A DNA stretch of 64,000 nt from Saccharothrix sp. HUAS TT1 (GCF_040744945.1 NZ_CP160453.1:1550001-1614000); one strand, 5' to 3'; counted from the stretch's first letter, positions 33,624 through 42,372 are shown. Numbers and translations are program-made. Notes: generated by a model not told the origin, from the sequence alone.

Positions 33624-33659
33624 GACCGCGCGCCGACCCCCGATGGCGGGCGCGCGGTC
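33624..33659 (-). terminator. Hairpin between permease and second ATPase gene
   Basis: GACCGCGCGCC (33624-33634) pairs with GGCGCGCGGTC (33649-33659) just 5 bp past the permease stop. It would end or attenuate the ATPase-permease transcript. Confidence 0.7.
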
Positions 33660-33663
33660 CCCC

Positions 33664-34422
33664 TCACGCGTCCCGCCGCTTCACCACGACGAGCGAGATG
33701 ACGTACACCGCCAGCGCGATGGCGGCGAAGTAGGCGAACGAACCCCACGGGCTCAGCTCGCCGATCGCGGGCGGCCCGGCGCCGTTCGGGATGTCGCTCG
33801 CGTCCGGGTCGCCGAAGATGAACTTCCCGACCACGGTGAACGGCATCCACTTCTGGATGTCGTCGCCGATGTTCGGGATGAACCCGATCACGCTCTCGAT
33901 GACCAGCGCGAACACCAGGATGATCGACACGGCGCCCGCGGTCTGCCGCACCAGCGCGCCGACGCCCAGGGCGAGCAGCGCGCCCGCCGCGTAGACGAGG
34001 CCGACGCCCGCGACGTGCCGCCAGTCGTTGGCCGAGGTCAGCGCGAGCTGCGAGGTGTCGTCGGCGAGCAGCCAGCTCAACCCCCACGACCCGAACGCGG
34101 CGGCCTCGCCGACCAGCGCGGACAGCAGCATCACCACGACGGCCTTGGCGACCAGCGGCGACGTGCGGTCCGGCACGGCCTGGAACGTCGACTTGATCGT
34201 GCCGAAGCGGTACTCGGTGGTGACCGCCAGCGCGGCCATCACCATCACCACGTACAGGCCGAACGTGTGCGTGAACACCGCGCCGATCACCGGCAGCGGT
34301 CCGGTCCAGTTGGCCGAGATGAGCGCGGTGAGGCCGACGGTCAACCCGAGCGCCAGCAGCATGCACCACCACGGCGAGCGGGTGGAGAAGAGCTTGATCC
34401 GTTCAACGGCGAGCAGAGTCAT
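33664..34422 (-). CDS. ABC-2 type transporter permease
   Basis: Membrane subunit of 252 aa with six predicted helices, encoded 6 bp after the ATPase at 34429-35349. The first helix is at about 19-40 (WWCMLLALGLTVGLTALI). A large loop with TTEYRFGTIKSTFQAVPDR follows, the element that contacts the ATPase in this permease class (ABC2_membrane). The last helix runs about 224-245 and the protein ends VVVKRRDA. Two ATPase genes surround this one permease gene. The partner could be a peptide antibiotic or a lipid; nothing in the sequence decides. Confidence 0.88.
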   Translation of the reverse strand: MTLLAVERIKLFSTRSPWWCMLLALGLTVGLTALISANWTGPLPVIGAVFTHTFGLYVVMVMAALAVTTEYRFGTIKSTFQAVPDRTSPLVAKAVVVMLLSALVGEAAAFGSWGLSWLLADDTSQLALTSANDWRHVAGVGLVYAAGALLALGVGALVRQTAGAVSIILVFALVIESVIGFIPNIGDDIQKWMPFTVVGKFIFGDPDASDIPNGAGPPAIGELSPWGSFAYFAAIALAVYVISLVVVKRRDA

Positions 34423-34428
34423 CGGTGG

Positions 34429-35349
34429 TCACTTCCCCGTCTCGGCGAGTTCGGCGTGGTACTCGACGGAATCGCCGGTGAGCTGCATGAATGCCTGTTC
34501 GAGCGAACCGCGTTGCGGGCTCAGCTCGTGCAGCACCACGCCGCTCGCCGCCGCGATGTCCCCGATCTCGTCACTGGTGGCGCCCGAAACGGTGAGCGAC
34601 CCGTCCGAGTCCTCACGCACGGTGAAGCCCTTGTCCACCAGCATCGCGCCCAGCTTGTCCGCGTGCGGGCTGCGCACCCGGACGGTGTTCTCGCTCGACC
34701 GCTCCACGAAGTCCGCGGTGCTGGACTGCGAGATGAGCTTGCCGCGGCCGATGACCACCAGGTCCTGGGCGGTCAGCGCCATCTCCGACAGCAGGTGGCT
34801 CGACACCAGCACGGTCCGGCCCTCGGCGGCCAGGCCCTGCATGAACCGGCGGATCCAGAGGATGCCCTCCGGGTCCAGGCCGTTGACCGGCTCGTCGAAC
34901 AGCAGCACCCTCGGGTCGCCCAGCAGGGCGCCCGCGATGCCGAGGCGCTGCGACATGCCCAGCGAGAAACCACCGGCGCGGCGCTTGGCGACCTTGGTCA
35001 GGCCGACCATGTCCAGCACCTCGTCCACCCGCCGGTCGGACAGGCCGTTGGACTTGGCCAGCCACTGCAGGTGCGCCCGCGCGGACCGGTTGGGGTGCAC
35101 CCACTTGGCGTCGAGCAGCGCGCCCACCGTGCGCAGCGGCCGGTCGAGCTGCGCGTACTGCTTGCCGTCGATCAGCACCCGGCCCGCGCTCGGCCGGTCG
35201 AGGCCGAGGATCATCCGCATGGTGGTGGACTTGCCCGCGCCGTTGGGGCCGAGGAAGCCGGTGACCCGACCGGGTTCGACGGTGAACGACAGGTCGTCCA
35301 CCGCGACCGTCTTCCCGTAGCGCTTGGTGAGGCCGATAGCCTCGATCAT
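34429..35349 (-). CDS. ABC transporter ATP-binding protein, antibiotic/bacitracin-export type (copy A)
   Basis: ATPase of 306 aa and first gene of the ABC set. It has Walker A GPNGAGKST, the signature FSLGMSQRLG, Walker B VLLFDEPVNGLDP and the switch His in VLVSSHLLSEM. The start at 35349 (MIEAIGLTKRYG) follows GGGGAGAAACC. The frame is open to 35418, but that part has no site. About 70% of residues match copy B by eye, with most differences in the C-terminal 90 residues. Paired with the permease directly downstream. Confidence 0.93.
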   Translation of the reverse strand: MIEAIGLTKRYGKTVAVDDLSFTVEPGRVTGFLGPNGAGKSTTMRMILGLDRPSAGRVLIDGKQYAQLDRPLRTVGALLDAKWVHPNRSARAHLQWLAKSNGLSDRRVDEVLDMVGLTKVAKRRAGGFSLGMSQRLGIAGALLGDPRVLLFDEPVNGLDPEGILWIRRFMQGLAAEGRTVLVSSHLLSEMALTAQDLVVIGRGKLISQSSTADFVERSSENTVRVRSPHADKLGAMLVDKGFTVREDSDGSLTVSGATSDEIGDIAAASGVVLHELSPQRGSLEQAFMQLTGDSVEYHAELAETGK

Positions 35350-35545
35350 GGTTTCTCCCCTGGAAGGCACATCCCCCGAACTGGGCTCAACCCTGCCCGG
35401 TTCCGGCGGCTCGCACATCGGTCTGTAGTTGACTCGTCGGTGCGACTTCCGTCTTATCGTCCCCGCTACCTCGGTTGTAGTAATCCGTGTTCACCCTGAG
35501 TTGTTCCCCGGGGATTCACCGGGTGACTCTCAGGGAGGGGCGTCC

Positions 35546-36340
35546 TCAGGCGGCGAAGTACCGGTCCAGCACGGTCGCCGCGCCGTCGTCCAGGATCGTC
35601 CCGGTGACCGAGTCGGCGACCTCCTGGACGGTCGCCGGCGCCTGGCCCATGGCGACGCCGTGCGCGGCCCACCGCAGCATCTCCACGTCGTTGGAGCCGT
35701 CGCCGATGGCCAGCGTGTCCTGCTCGGACACCCCGAGCGCGGTCCGCAGGACCTCCAGCGCCGCGCCCTTCGTCACGCCGGGGGGCGACAGCGTCAGCCA
35801 CGGCTCGTTGTGGTCGCACGACGCCGTCACGCCCGGCAGCTCCACGTCCAGCAGCCGCAGCGCCAGCTCCGCGGGCGTGCCGCCGAGCCAGCGCATCACC
35901 AGCCGGGACGTCGGCGTGGCCGCCAGCTCGGCGAACGACACCTCCCGCACCTCGCCCCACAGGTCGCCGTCCGGGAACCGGCCGAGCGACAGGTTGCCGA
36001 CGCCGGTCAGCTCGACCGCGAACACCGAGTCCGGCAGCTGGGCGCGCAGGCGCTCGACCGACGGGCCCGGTTCGAACTCGACCTTCCGGACCACCTCGCG
36101 GGTGTCGGTGTCCCACCAGACCGCGCCGTTGGAGCAGATCGCGGTGGTGCCGCGCAGCCCCAGGTCGTCGATGATCGGCCTGGTCCCGACGAGGCTGCGG
36201 CCGGTGGAGAGCACGACGTGCGAGCCGTGGCCGACCGCCCGGTCGATGGCCGCGCGCACGGCGGGCGCGACGTCCTCGCGGCCGACTGGCGTGATCGTGC
36301 CGTCGATGTCCAGGGCGATGAGGCGGGGTCTCCAAGTCAC
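35546..36340 (-). CDS. HAD-superfamily phosphatase, Cof type
   Basis: Cytoplasmic sugar-phosphate-type phosphatase of 264 aa. Motif I is ALDIDGTI with the nucleophile Asp near residue 10. Motif II is VVLSTGRS. The type IIB cap fills about 85-180. Motif III Lys lies in VTKGAALEVL and motif IV in AIGDGSNDVEML. I choose the GTG at 36340 since TAGGGT lies 7 bases upstream and no Shine-Dalgarno sequence exists; a GTG three codons earlier (36349) is equally in frame. It diverges from the TetR gene and may share its operator. Confidence 0.88.
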   Translation of the reverse strand: MTWRPRLIALDIDGTITPVGREDVAPAVRAAIDRAVGHGSHVVLSTGRSLVGTRPIIDDLGLRGTTAICSNGAVWWDTDTREVVRKVEFEPGPSVERLRAQLPDSVFAVELTGVGNLSLGRFPDGDLWGEVREVSFAELAATPTSRLVMRWLGGTPAELALRLLDVELPGVTASCDHNEPWLTLSPPGVTKGAALEVLRTALGVSEQDTLAIGDGSNDVEMLRWAAHGVAMGQAPATVQEVADSVTGTILDDGAATVLDRYFAA

Positions 36341-36362
36341 TGACGTCACCCTACTGGGCGAT

Positions 36363-36388
36363 GGTTACTGAACCATGGTTCAATAACC
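36363..36388. promoter_or_regulatory. 26-bp palindromic operator between HAD and TetR genes
   Basis: GGTTACTGAACCA at 36363-36375 faces TGGTTCAATAACC at 36376-36388. Twelve of 13 positions pair. The palindrome ends two bases before the TetR start codon and lies 22 bp ahead of the divergent HAD start. Strong symmetry and position next to a TetR gene make this the likely site of its product. Confidence 0.8.
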
Positions 36389-36390
36389 GG

Positions 36391-36963
36391 GTGGCACGAC
36401 CGAGGACGATCACGGACGAGCGGCTGCTGACCGCCGTGGCATTGGTGATCGGGCGCAAGGGCCCGGGGTTCACCGTGGCCGACGTGGCGGAGCTGGCCGG
36501 CGTCTCGGTGGGCACGGTGGCCGGGCGGTTCGGCTCCAAGAGCGGCCTGCTCCAAGCCCTGACCAAGCAGGTCATGGCCGGGAACGTGGAGCGGATGCGG
36601 GCGGCGGCGGCCGGCGCGGCGGACCCGGTCGACGGGCTGCGGGCGGCGCTGCTGACGTGGTTCGAGGGCATGACGGACCCCGTCGAGGCGCAGAACCACC
36701 TGGCCCAGCTCGGGGTCGACCTGATCGACCCGGAGCTGCGCGCGCTGCTCGCCGAGCTGTACGAGGCGACCGAGCGGACCGTGCTGGAGCTCACCCGACG
36801 GGTGGACCTGCCGCACGGCCCGGCGCCGGAACGCGCGGCGCGCGTGCTCACCGGGTTGCTCCACGGCGTGTCGATGGACTGGTCGGTCCGGCCGCGCGGC
36901 GAGCTGGCCGACCGGCTGGCGCAGGACGTGGACGCGGTGCTGGACGCGTGGAAGGGGAGATGA
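36391..36963 (+). CDS. TetR-family transcriptional regulator
   Basis: Repressor of 190 aa. The helix-turn-helix lies at about 20-50 (GFTVADVAELAGVSVGTVAGRFGSKSGLLQAL), where the recognition helix follows the TetR consensus with minor changes. A helical ligand-binding domain follows (about 60-185). The start is the GTG at 36391, directly after the palindromic operator; upstream codons in this frame lie inside the operator. With two bases between operator and start, transcription must begin at or very near the start codon. Its stop abuts the GTG of the SDR gene, so the SDR is very likely its target and may act on its inducer. Confidence 0.92.
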   Translation: MARPRTITDERLLTAVALVIGRKGPGFTVADVAELAGVSVGTVAGRFGSKSGLLQALTKQVMAGNVERMRAAAAGAADPVDGLRAALLTWFEGMTDPVEAQNHLAQLGVDLIDPELRALLAELYEATERTVLELTRRVDLPHGPAPERAARVLTGLLHGVSMDWSVRPRGELADRLAQDVDAVLDAWKGR

Positions 36964-37881
36964 GTGGACGGCAAGGCGCTGGACGGCAAGGTCGCGGCGG
37001 TCACGGGGGCGACGCGGGGCGCGGGGCGCGCCATCGCGGTCGAGCTGGGCGCGGCGGGCGCGACGGTGTTCGTCGGCGGTCGCTCGACGCGCGGGCGGAA
37101 GTCGCCGATCGGGCGGGACGAGACGATCGAGGAGACGGCGGAGCTGGTCACGGCGGCCGGCGGCCGGGGCGTCCCGGTGCGGTGCGACTTCACCGTGCCC
37201 GAGGACGTGGACGCGTTCCGCGCCCGGATCGAGTCCGAGGTGGACGGACGGCTGGACGTCCTGGTGGACGACGTGTGGGGCGGTGAGGCGGACACCGAGT
37301 TCGAGGTCTTCTGGGAGCAGGACCTGGACAAGCAGCTCGGGCTGTGGCGCAACAGCGTGCAGGCGCACCTGGTCACCCTGCACCGGCTGCTGCCGCTGCT
37401 GGTCCGCAGGCCGGGCGGGCTGCTGGTCGAGGTCACCGACGGCGACAGCGACGAGTTCTACAGCGGGTCGCTGGCCTACGACTCGGTGAAGGTCGCGATC
37501 CGGCGCTTCGGCACCGTGCTGGCGAAGGAGCTGGAGGCGTTCGGCGGCACGTCGGTCGCGGTCACGCCGGGGTTCCTGCGGTCGGAGCAGATGCTGGAGC
37601 ACTTCGGCGTGACCGAGCGGAACTGGCGCGACGCGATCGCCAAGGAGCCGCACTACGCGATGGCCGAGTCGCCGCACTACGTGGGGCGCGGCGTGGCGGC
37701 GCTGGCCGCCGACCCGGACCGCAACCGGTTCACCGGCAAGGCGCTCGCGTCGTGGACCCTGATGCGCGAGTACGGCTTCACCGACCTGGACGGCTCGCAG
37801 CCGGACTGGGGCCGCTGGTACGAGGAGGTCTTCAAGGCGGGCGTCGACCCGACGACGGTGGACGCGTCGCGCTACCGGTGA
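36964..37881 (+). CDS. SDR-family oxidoreductase, atypical (NNAG motif lost)
   Basis: Oxidoreductase of 305 aa, translationally coupled to TetR: the GTG follows the TetR stop with no gap. The cofactor motif TGATRGAG is at 14-21 and catalytic Tyr172 and Lys176 (YDSVK) are kept. The NNAG position reads VDDVWGG (101-107), and the usual Ser is in a D/T-rich stretch (VEVTDGDSDEFYSG). The C-terminus is about 50 residues longer than in classical SDRs, with an aromatic-rich PDWGRWYEEVFKAG. This fits a defined subgroup of 300-aa SDRs seen beside TetR genes. Substrate unknown. Confidence 0.88.
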   Translation: MDGKALDGKVAAVTGATRGAGRAIAVELGAAGATVFVGGRSTRGRKSPIGRDETIEETAELVTAAGGRGVPVRCDFTVPEDVDAFRARIESEVDGRLDVLVDDVWGGEADTEFEVFWEQDLDKQLGLWRNSVQAHLVTLHRLLPLLVRRPGGLLVEVTDGDSDEFYSGSLAYDSVKVAIRRFGTVLAKELEAFGGTSVAVTPGFLRSEQMLEHFGVTERNWRDAIAKEPHYAMAESPHYVGRGVAALAADPDRNRFTGKALASWTLMREYGFTDLDGSQPDWGRWYEEVFKAGVDPTTVDASRYR

Positions 37882-37934
37882 CGCGCCGCCGGTCCGGTCC
37901 GGCCAGGTGTTCGACCGGTCGGGCGTTCGCCCGG

Positions 37935-38591
37935 TCAGACGTCGCCGGGCCGGACCAGCCCCGTCTCGTAGGCCAGCACCACGGCCTGCACCCGGTCCCG
38001 CAGCTCCAGCTTCGCCAGGATGCGCCCGACGTGCGTCTTCACCGTCGCCTCGGACAGGAACAGCTTGCGCGCGATCTCGGTGTTCGACAGGCCCTTGGCG
38101 ATCAGCACCAGCACCTCCCGCTCCCGCTCGGTCAGCGCCTCCAGCACCGCCGCGTCCCGCAGCTCGCCGCCGCCGTCGCCGAGGAACCGGCTCAGCAGCC
38201 GCTTGGTCACCGAGGGCGACACCACGGCGTCACCGCTGGCCACCGCGCGCAGCGCGGACACCAGGTCGCCCGGCGGCGTGTCCTTCAGCAGGAACCCCGA
38301 CGCGCCGTTGCGCAACGCCGACAACGCGTACTCGTCCATGTCGAACGTGGTCATCACGAGCACCTTCGCGGTGCCCGCCTCGGCGATCCGCTTGGTCGCC
38401 TCGACCCCGTCGAGCACCGGCATGCGCACGTCCATCAGCACCACGTCGGGCCGCATCCGGTCGGCCAGCTGCACGGCGTCGAGCCCGTTCGCGGCCTCAC
38501 CGACCACGTCGACGTCCTCTTGCGCGCCGAGCACCATCCGGAACCCCATGCGCATGAGTTCCTGGTCGTCCACGAGCAGCACTCGGATCAC
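37935..38591 (-). CDS. Response regulator, NarL/LuxR type
   Basis: DNA-binding response regulator of 218 aa. The receiver domain has DD at 8-9, the phosphorylated Asp54 (LMDVRMP), Thr in VMTTFD and Lys in LLKDTPP. The LuxR-type helix-turn-helix covers about 148-210 (LTEREREVLVLIAKGLSNTEIARKL, then SEATVKTHVGRIL). It lies 28 bp after the kinase gene and is read with it. This is a complete two-component pair; the ABC set nearby is a possible but unproven target. Confidence 0.95.
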   Translation of the reverse strand: MIRVLLVDDQELMRMGFRMVLGAQEDVDVVGEAANGLDAVQLADRMRPDVVLMDVRMPVLDGVEATKRIAEAGTAKVLVMTTFDMDEYALSALRNGASGFLLKDTPPGDLVSALRAVASGDAVVSPSVTKRLLSRFLGDGGGELRDAAVLEALTEREREVLVLIAKGLSNTEIARKLFLSEATVKTHVGRILAKLELRDRVQAVVLAYETGLVRPGDV

Positions 38592-38619
38592 GGATCACCT
38601 TCCATCGACGACGGGCACC

Positions 38620-39804
38620 TTATGACGGCGCCAGCGGCAGCACGGCGCGGACCCGCCAGCCGCCGCCGGGGTTGGGGCCCGCCTCCAGCGTGCCGCCGAG
38701 CACGCCGGCCCGCTCGCGCATGCCGATCAGCCCGTTCCCGCCGGACACCGCGACCAGGTCGTGGGGCGTGCCGAACCCGTCGTCGGCCACCTCCACCGCC
38801 ACCCGGTCGTCGTCCCGCTCGACGCGGACGGTCGCCGAGGCGCCGGAACCCGCGTGCTTCAGCGTGTTGGTCAGCGCCTCCTGCACGATCCGGTAGACGC
38901 CGAGGCCGAGGCCGGCGGGCAGCGCGTCGAGGTCGCCGGCCGTCTCCAGCCGCACCGGCAGCCCGGCGGCCCGGCAGTTCTCGGCCAGCTCGCGCAGGTC
39001 GCCCGCGTCCGGCTGGGGCGTCCACTGGGTGCCGGACCGGTCCTCCGACCGCAGCACGCCCAGCAGCCGCCGCAGCTCGGTCAACGCCTGCCTGCCGGTG
39101 TCGGCGATGGTCCGCACCGCGGCCTCGGCCAGGTCCGGGTTGGACTTGATCGCGTAGCTCGCGCCGTCGGCCTGCACCACCATCACGCTCACCGCGTGCG
39201 CCACCACGTCGTGCAGCTCGCGCGCGATCCGCGACCGCTCCTCGCCGACGGCGATCCTGGCCTGCTGGTCGCGCTCGGTCTCCAGCAGCTTGAGCCGCTG
39301 CTCCAGCTCCCGGTTGTAGGCGCGGCGGGCGCCGACGAACTCGCCCATCGCCCAGCTGAACCCGAACACGACGGCGATCACGAACACCATGAACGCGGCC
39401 TCGGTGGTCGCGCCCATCGGCCACAGCGCCCACACGAACGTGCCGGTGGCCAGCCAGGTCGCGTACAGCAGCCCCTGCCGCCTGCCGACGTACGCCACCA
39501 CCGTGTAGAGCGCGATGGCCAGCGCGAAGTCCGACAACCGGAACGGCAGCCCGGTCTCCAGGTCGCCGTGGGTGAGGAGCTGGACCGCCCCGCCGAACAG
39601 GATCACGTAGGACGAGCCGAGCGGGTACTTCCGGCGGAACACCACCGGGACGATCATCACCGCGCCGACGAACAGCAGCGTCGAGCCGGGCACCGGCATG
39701 CGCTCGACGGTCAGCGTGCCCAGGTCGAAGACGAGCAGCAACCCGGCCATCAGGGAGTCCCCGAAGACCGGGTGCGCTCGCATCCACAGGCTCAGTCGCC
39801 GCAC
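38620..39804 (-). CDS. Sensor histidine kinase (HisKA_3), partner of the downstream regulator
   Basis: Membrane kinase of 394 aa. Residues 15-155 hold five or six membrane helices with short loops. A helical linker leads to ARELHDVVAHAVSVM with the phosphoacceptor His198. The ATPase domain has NTLKHAGSG, DDGFGTP and GNGLIGMRERAGVLGG. TAACCT lies 6 bases before the GTG at 39804 with no Shine-Dalgarno sequence, so the kinase-regulator message is probably leaderless. The lack of an extracellular domain suggests sensing within the membrane, as for many antibiotic-stress kinases. Confidence 0.95.
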   Translation of the reverse strand: MRRLSLWMRAHPVFGDSLMAGLLLVFDLGTLTVERMPVPGSTLLFVGAVMIVPVVFRRKYPLGSSYVILFGGAVQLLTHGDLETGLPFRLSDFALAIALYTVVAYVGRRQGLLYATWLATGTFVWALWPMGATTEAAFMVFVIAVVFGFSWAMGEFVGARRAYNRELEQRLKLLETERDQQARIAVGEERSRIARELHDVVAHAVSVMVVQADGASYAIKSNPDLAEAAVRTIADTGRQALTELRRLLGVLRSEDRSGTQWTPQPDAGDLRELAENCRAAGLPVRLETAGDLDALPAGLGLGVYRIVQEALTNTLKHAGSGASATVRVERDDDRVAVEVADDGFGTPHDLVAVSGGNGLIGMRERAGVLGGTLEAGPNPGGGWRVRAVLPLAPS

Positions 39805-39904
39805 GTCACCAGGTTAGGCACCGGTCGAACCCGGGCGCGTCGCGCCACGGGCTGACCCGGTCCTAGTCCTCCAGGCGGATGAGCGGAGGTCCCGCTCCGC
39901 CCGC

Positions 39905-40381
39905 CTACCGGACGGTCTTGATCTGCGTCGGGTCGACGGTCTCGCCGACCCGCGGCGCGGGCGCGCCGTGCACCGGTTCCACCCGCGTCTGCGGCGGGAC
40001 GGCGCGCTGCTGCTCGTACTGGCGGTGCTCCTCGGACATCTCGTCGGCCAGCTGCTGCTGGAGCTGCCGGTCGCGGATGCGGCCGAGGATCATCATCGTC
40101 ACCGCGTGCACCAGGGCCAGGACCAGGAGCATCACGCCGAGCTTCACCACGACGTCCTTGACCGGGTCGCCGGTCTCGACCGTGATGATCGACACGATGG
40201 CGAGCAGGCCCAGCACCACGAGGTGGAAGAGCACCGTCGCGAGGCGGGTCATCGAACGGGCCGCCTCCGGATCGCCGTACGCGCGGCTCATGTACCCCTT
40301 GCCGCTGCGGTAGATCAGCTGCCCGTCGATGAGCACCAGCACCACGCCGAGCAGCAGGAACACCGCATATCCCTGTTCCAT
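39905..40381 (-). CDS. Small membrane protein of unknown function
   Basis: Protein of 158 aa, family not recognised. Three membrane helices are predicted: about 5-22 (YAVFLLLGVVLVLIDG), 45-70 (LFHLVVLGLLAIVSIITV) and 80-102 (VVVKLGVMLLVLALVHAVTMMIL). A cytoplasmic charged tail follows (IRDRQLQQQLADEMSEEHRQYEQQR), predicted helical, then a Pro-rich end. The ATG at 40381 has GGGAGG upstream; a longer reading to 40444 lacks a site. It diverges from the dynamin operon, 86 bp away, and could be a membrane partner of it, which is inference from position only. Confidence 0.75.
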   Translation of the reverse strand: MEQGYAVFLLLGVVLVLIDGQLIYRSGKGYMSRAYGDPEAARSMTRLATVLFHLVVLGLLAIVSIITVETGDPVKDVVVKLGVMLLVLALVHAVTMMILGRIRDRQLQQQLADEMSEEHRQYEQQRAVPPQTRVEPVHGAPAPRVGETVDPTQIKTVR

Positions 40382-40467
40382 GGCGGACCTCCCTCGTCGG
40401 TCGCGGAAATACCCCGGTCGCCGTGTTCGCAAACCGCGCGCCACCCGCTCGTGGCACGATCTCCGGC

Positions 40468-41985
40468 GTGACGACGCAGGCCAAGCAGCTCGCCGGTCCG
40501 CTCTCGGCGGCGGTGGCGAACCTCTGCGTCGGCCTCCAGCCGCAGGTCTCGCCCGCCACCGCGGCGGGGTTCCGCGAGGTGCTGCGCCGGCTGTCCGCCC
40601 CGCTGCAGGTCGCCGTCGCGGGCCGGATCAAGTCCGGCAAGTCGACGCTGGTCAACGCGCTGATCGGGCGTCGCGTCGCACCGACGGACGTCGGCGAGTG
40701 CACCCGGCTGGTGACCCGCTTCCAGTACGGCACGGTGGACCGGATCGAGGTCGTGTTCACCGACGGCCGCAAGCAGGTGCTGCCGTTCGAGCCGAACGGC
40801 TCGATCCCGCCGGACCTCGGTGTCGACATCGACCGGGTGTCGCACGTCGAGGCGTACCTGACCAACGCGGTGCTGCGGGACCTGACCGTGATCGACACCC
40901 CCGGCCTCGGCTCGCTCGACGCGGCGTCGGTGGCCCGCACCGAGGCGCTGCTCGGCGGTGAGCTGGACCCCGTGTCGCGCAACGCGGTGGCCGGCGCGGA
41001 GGCCGTGCTCTACGTCGTCACGCAGGGCGTGCGCGCGGACGACCAGCAGGCGCTGGCCGCGTTCACCGCCGCCACCGCGAGCCGCGAGGCGGGACCGGTG
41101 AACGCGATCGCGGTGCTGAACAAGGCCGACACCATCGCCGCGGAGACCGTCGAGGGCTCGGACGGCGACACCTGGCGGGCCGCCGTGCTGCTCGCCGAGC
41201 GGCAGGCGCTCACCCTCAAGCCGCGGGTCGCGGACGTGCTGCCGGTGATCGGCCTGGTCGCCGAGTCGACCGAGACCGGCGGCTTCACCTCCGCCGACGC
41301 GGACGCGCTGCGCAAGCTGGCCGAGCTGGACGACGCCACCCGCGAGACCATGCTGATCTCGGCGGACCTGTTCGTGGGCTGGGAGTGCGACGTGCCGGTC
41401 GGCACCCGCACCCGGCTGCTGGAGAAGCTGGACCTGTACGGCGTCCGCAAGGCGCTCGAAGCCGTCGACGCCGAGCCGGGCATCACCGCGGGCGCGCTGC
41501 GCCGCAAGCTGCTCGACGCCTCCGGCCTGGACGGCGTGCGGGCCAAGCTCAACGCGGTGTTCCGGTCGCGGGCCGACGGCATCAAGGCCGCCGCCGCGCT
41601 GGCGTCGGTGACGTCGCTGGCCGCCGCCTCCGGCGACCCGAACGAGCGGCAGCGCGTGCACGACGCCATCGAGGTGCTGCTGGCCAAGCCCGAGGCGCAC
41701 CAGCTGCGGCTGCTGGAGGCGTTGACGCTGGTCGCGTCCGGCGCCGTGGCGATGCCGAACGACCTGGTGGAAGAGGTGCTGCGGTTCGGCAGCTCGCCGG
41801 ACGTGTCCGAGCAGCTGGGCCTGCGCGGCAGGCCGCCGCGGGAGCTGATGGCCTACGCCCTGGAGCGGGCGGGCTGGTGGCGCTCCTTCGCGTCGTTCGG
41901 CGCGACACCCGCGCAGAGCCGGGTGGCGCACGTGGTGCACCGGGCGTACTTCCTGATCTGGCAACAACTGCGGGGACGGCGATGA
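40468..41985 (+). CDS. Bacterial dynamin-like GTPase, first of a pair (IniC/DynB-like)
   Basis: Large GTPase of 505 aa, expected to bind and remodel or seal membranes. The P-loop GRIKSGKS is at 52-59, the switch Thr lies in TDVGECTR, G3 DTPGLG begins at Asp143, and G4 is NKAD near residue 220. The rest is helical, including DATRETMLISADLF and a long helical stalk. It has no membrane helix. The frame is open from 40423, but the GTG at 40468 (VTTQAKQLAG) fits the family. It overlaps the next gene by ATGA. Dynamin pairs of this kind are known as IniA/IniC in mycobacteria and DynA/DynB in Streptomyces. Confidence 0.9.
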   Translation: MTTQAKQLAGPLSAAVANLCVGLQPQVSPATAAGFREVLRRLSAPLQVAVAGRIKSGKSTLVNALIGRRVAPTDVGECTRLVTRFQYGTVDRIEVVFTDGRKQVLPFEPNGSIPPDLGVDIDRVSHVEAYLTNAVLRDLTVIDTPGLGSLDAASVARTEALLGGELDPVSRNAVAGAEAVLYVVTQGVRADDQQALAAFTAATASREAGPVNAIAVLNKADTIAAETVEGSDGDTWRAAVLLAERQALTLKPRVADVLPVIGLVAESTETGGFTSADADALRKLAELDDATRETMLISADLFVGWECDVPVGTRTRLLEKLDLYGVRKALEAVDAEPGITAGALRRKLLDASGLDGVRAKLNAVFRSRADGIKAAAALASVTSLAAASGDPNERQRVHDAIEVLLAKPEAHQLRLLEALTLVASGAVAMPNDLVEEVLRFGSSPDVSEQLGLRGRPPRELMAYALERAGWWRSFASFGATPAQSRVAHVVHRAYFLIWQQLRGRR

Positions 41986-42359
41986 GCGGAACGGAACCGG
42001 TCGGCGGGGCGTCCGACCACGCTGTGGAGAGTGTGCTGGAGACCACCATCGCCGACGAACTGCTCGACCAGGCGCTGGCCGAGCGGCGCGCCCTGGTGCA
42101 GCTGTGCCTGTACGCGCTGGACCGGGCCCGCAGCGCCGGCGTCGTGGAACGGCTCGAAGAGGGCCTGGCGGCGATCGGCGTGATCGCGCTGCGGCCGGAC
42201 GGCGAGCGGTTCGACCCGTCGCGGCACGAGGCGGGCGGCACGGTGCCGACGGGCGACGCGTCGCTGGACGGCCTGGTCGCCGAGACCGAGGTGGTCGGCT
42301 TCGCCGATCGCGGCCGGACGCTGCGCGCGCCGGTCGTCACCGTGTACACGACGCGTTGA
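41982..42359 (+). CDS. GrpE-like protein between two dynamins
   Basis: Protein of 125 aa. The C-terminal half resembles the beta domain of the DnaK nucleotide-exchange factor GrpE: FDPSRHEA (77-84) matches the GrpE FDPxxHEA block, and GRTLRAPVVTV (111-121) matches its final RxLRPAxVxV. The N-terminal helix of GrpE is shortened to about 60 residues (LDQALAERRALVQLCLYALDRARS). GrpE normally serves Hsp70, but no Hsp70 gene is adjacent in this window. It is coupled to the first dynamin by an ATGA overlap and lies 13 bp before the second, so all three proteins are made together. Assignment rests on motif reading. Confidence 0.65.
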   Translation: MSGTEPVGGASDHAVESVLETTIADELLDQALAERRALVQLCLYALDRARSAGVVERLEEGLAAIGVIALRPDGERFDPSRHEAGGTVPTGDASLDGLVAETEVVGFADRGRTLRAPVVTVYTTR

Positions 42360-42372
42360 GGGGTCGGGCCTG

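Noticed and set aside
35489..35506. A third Pho-box-like pair (GTTCACC and GTTGTTC, 11 bp apart).
   Set aside because: The second unit matches poorly and it lies at the 3' end of the HAD gene, not in front of any start.
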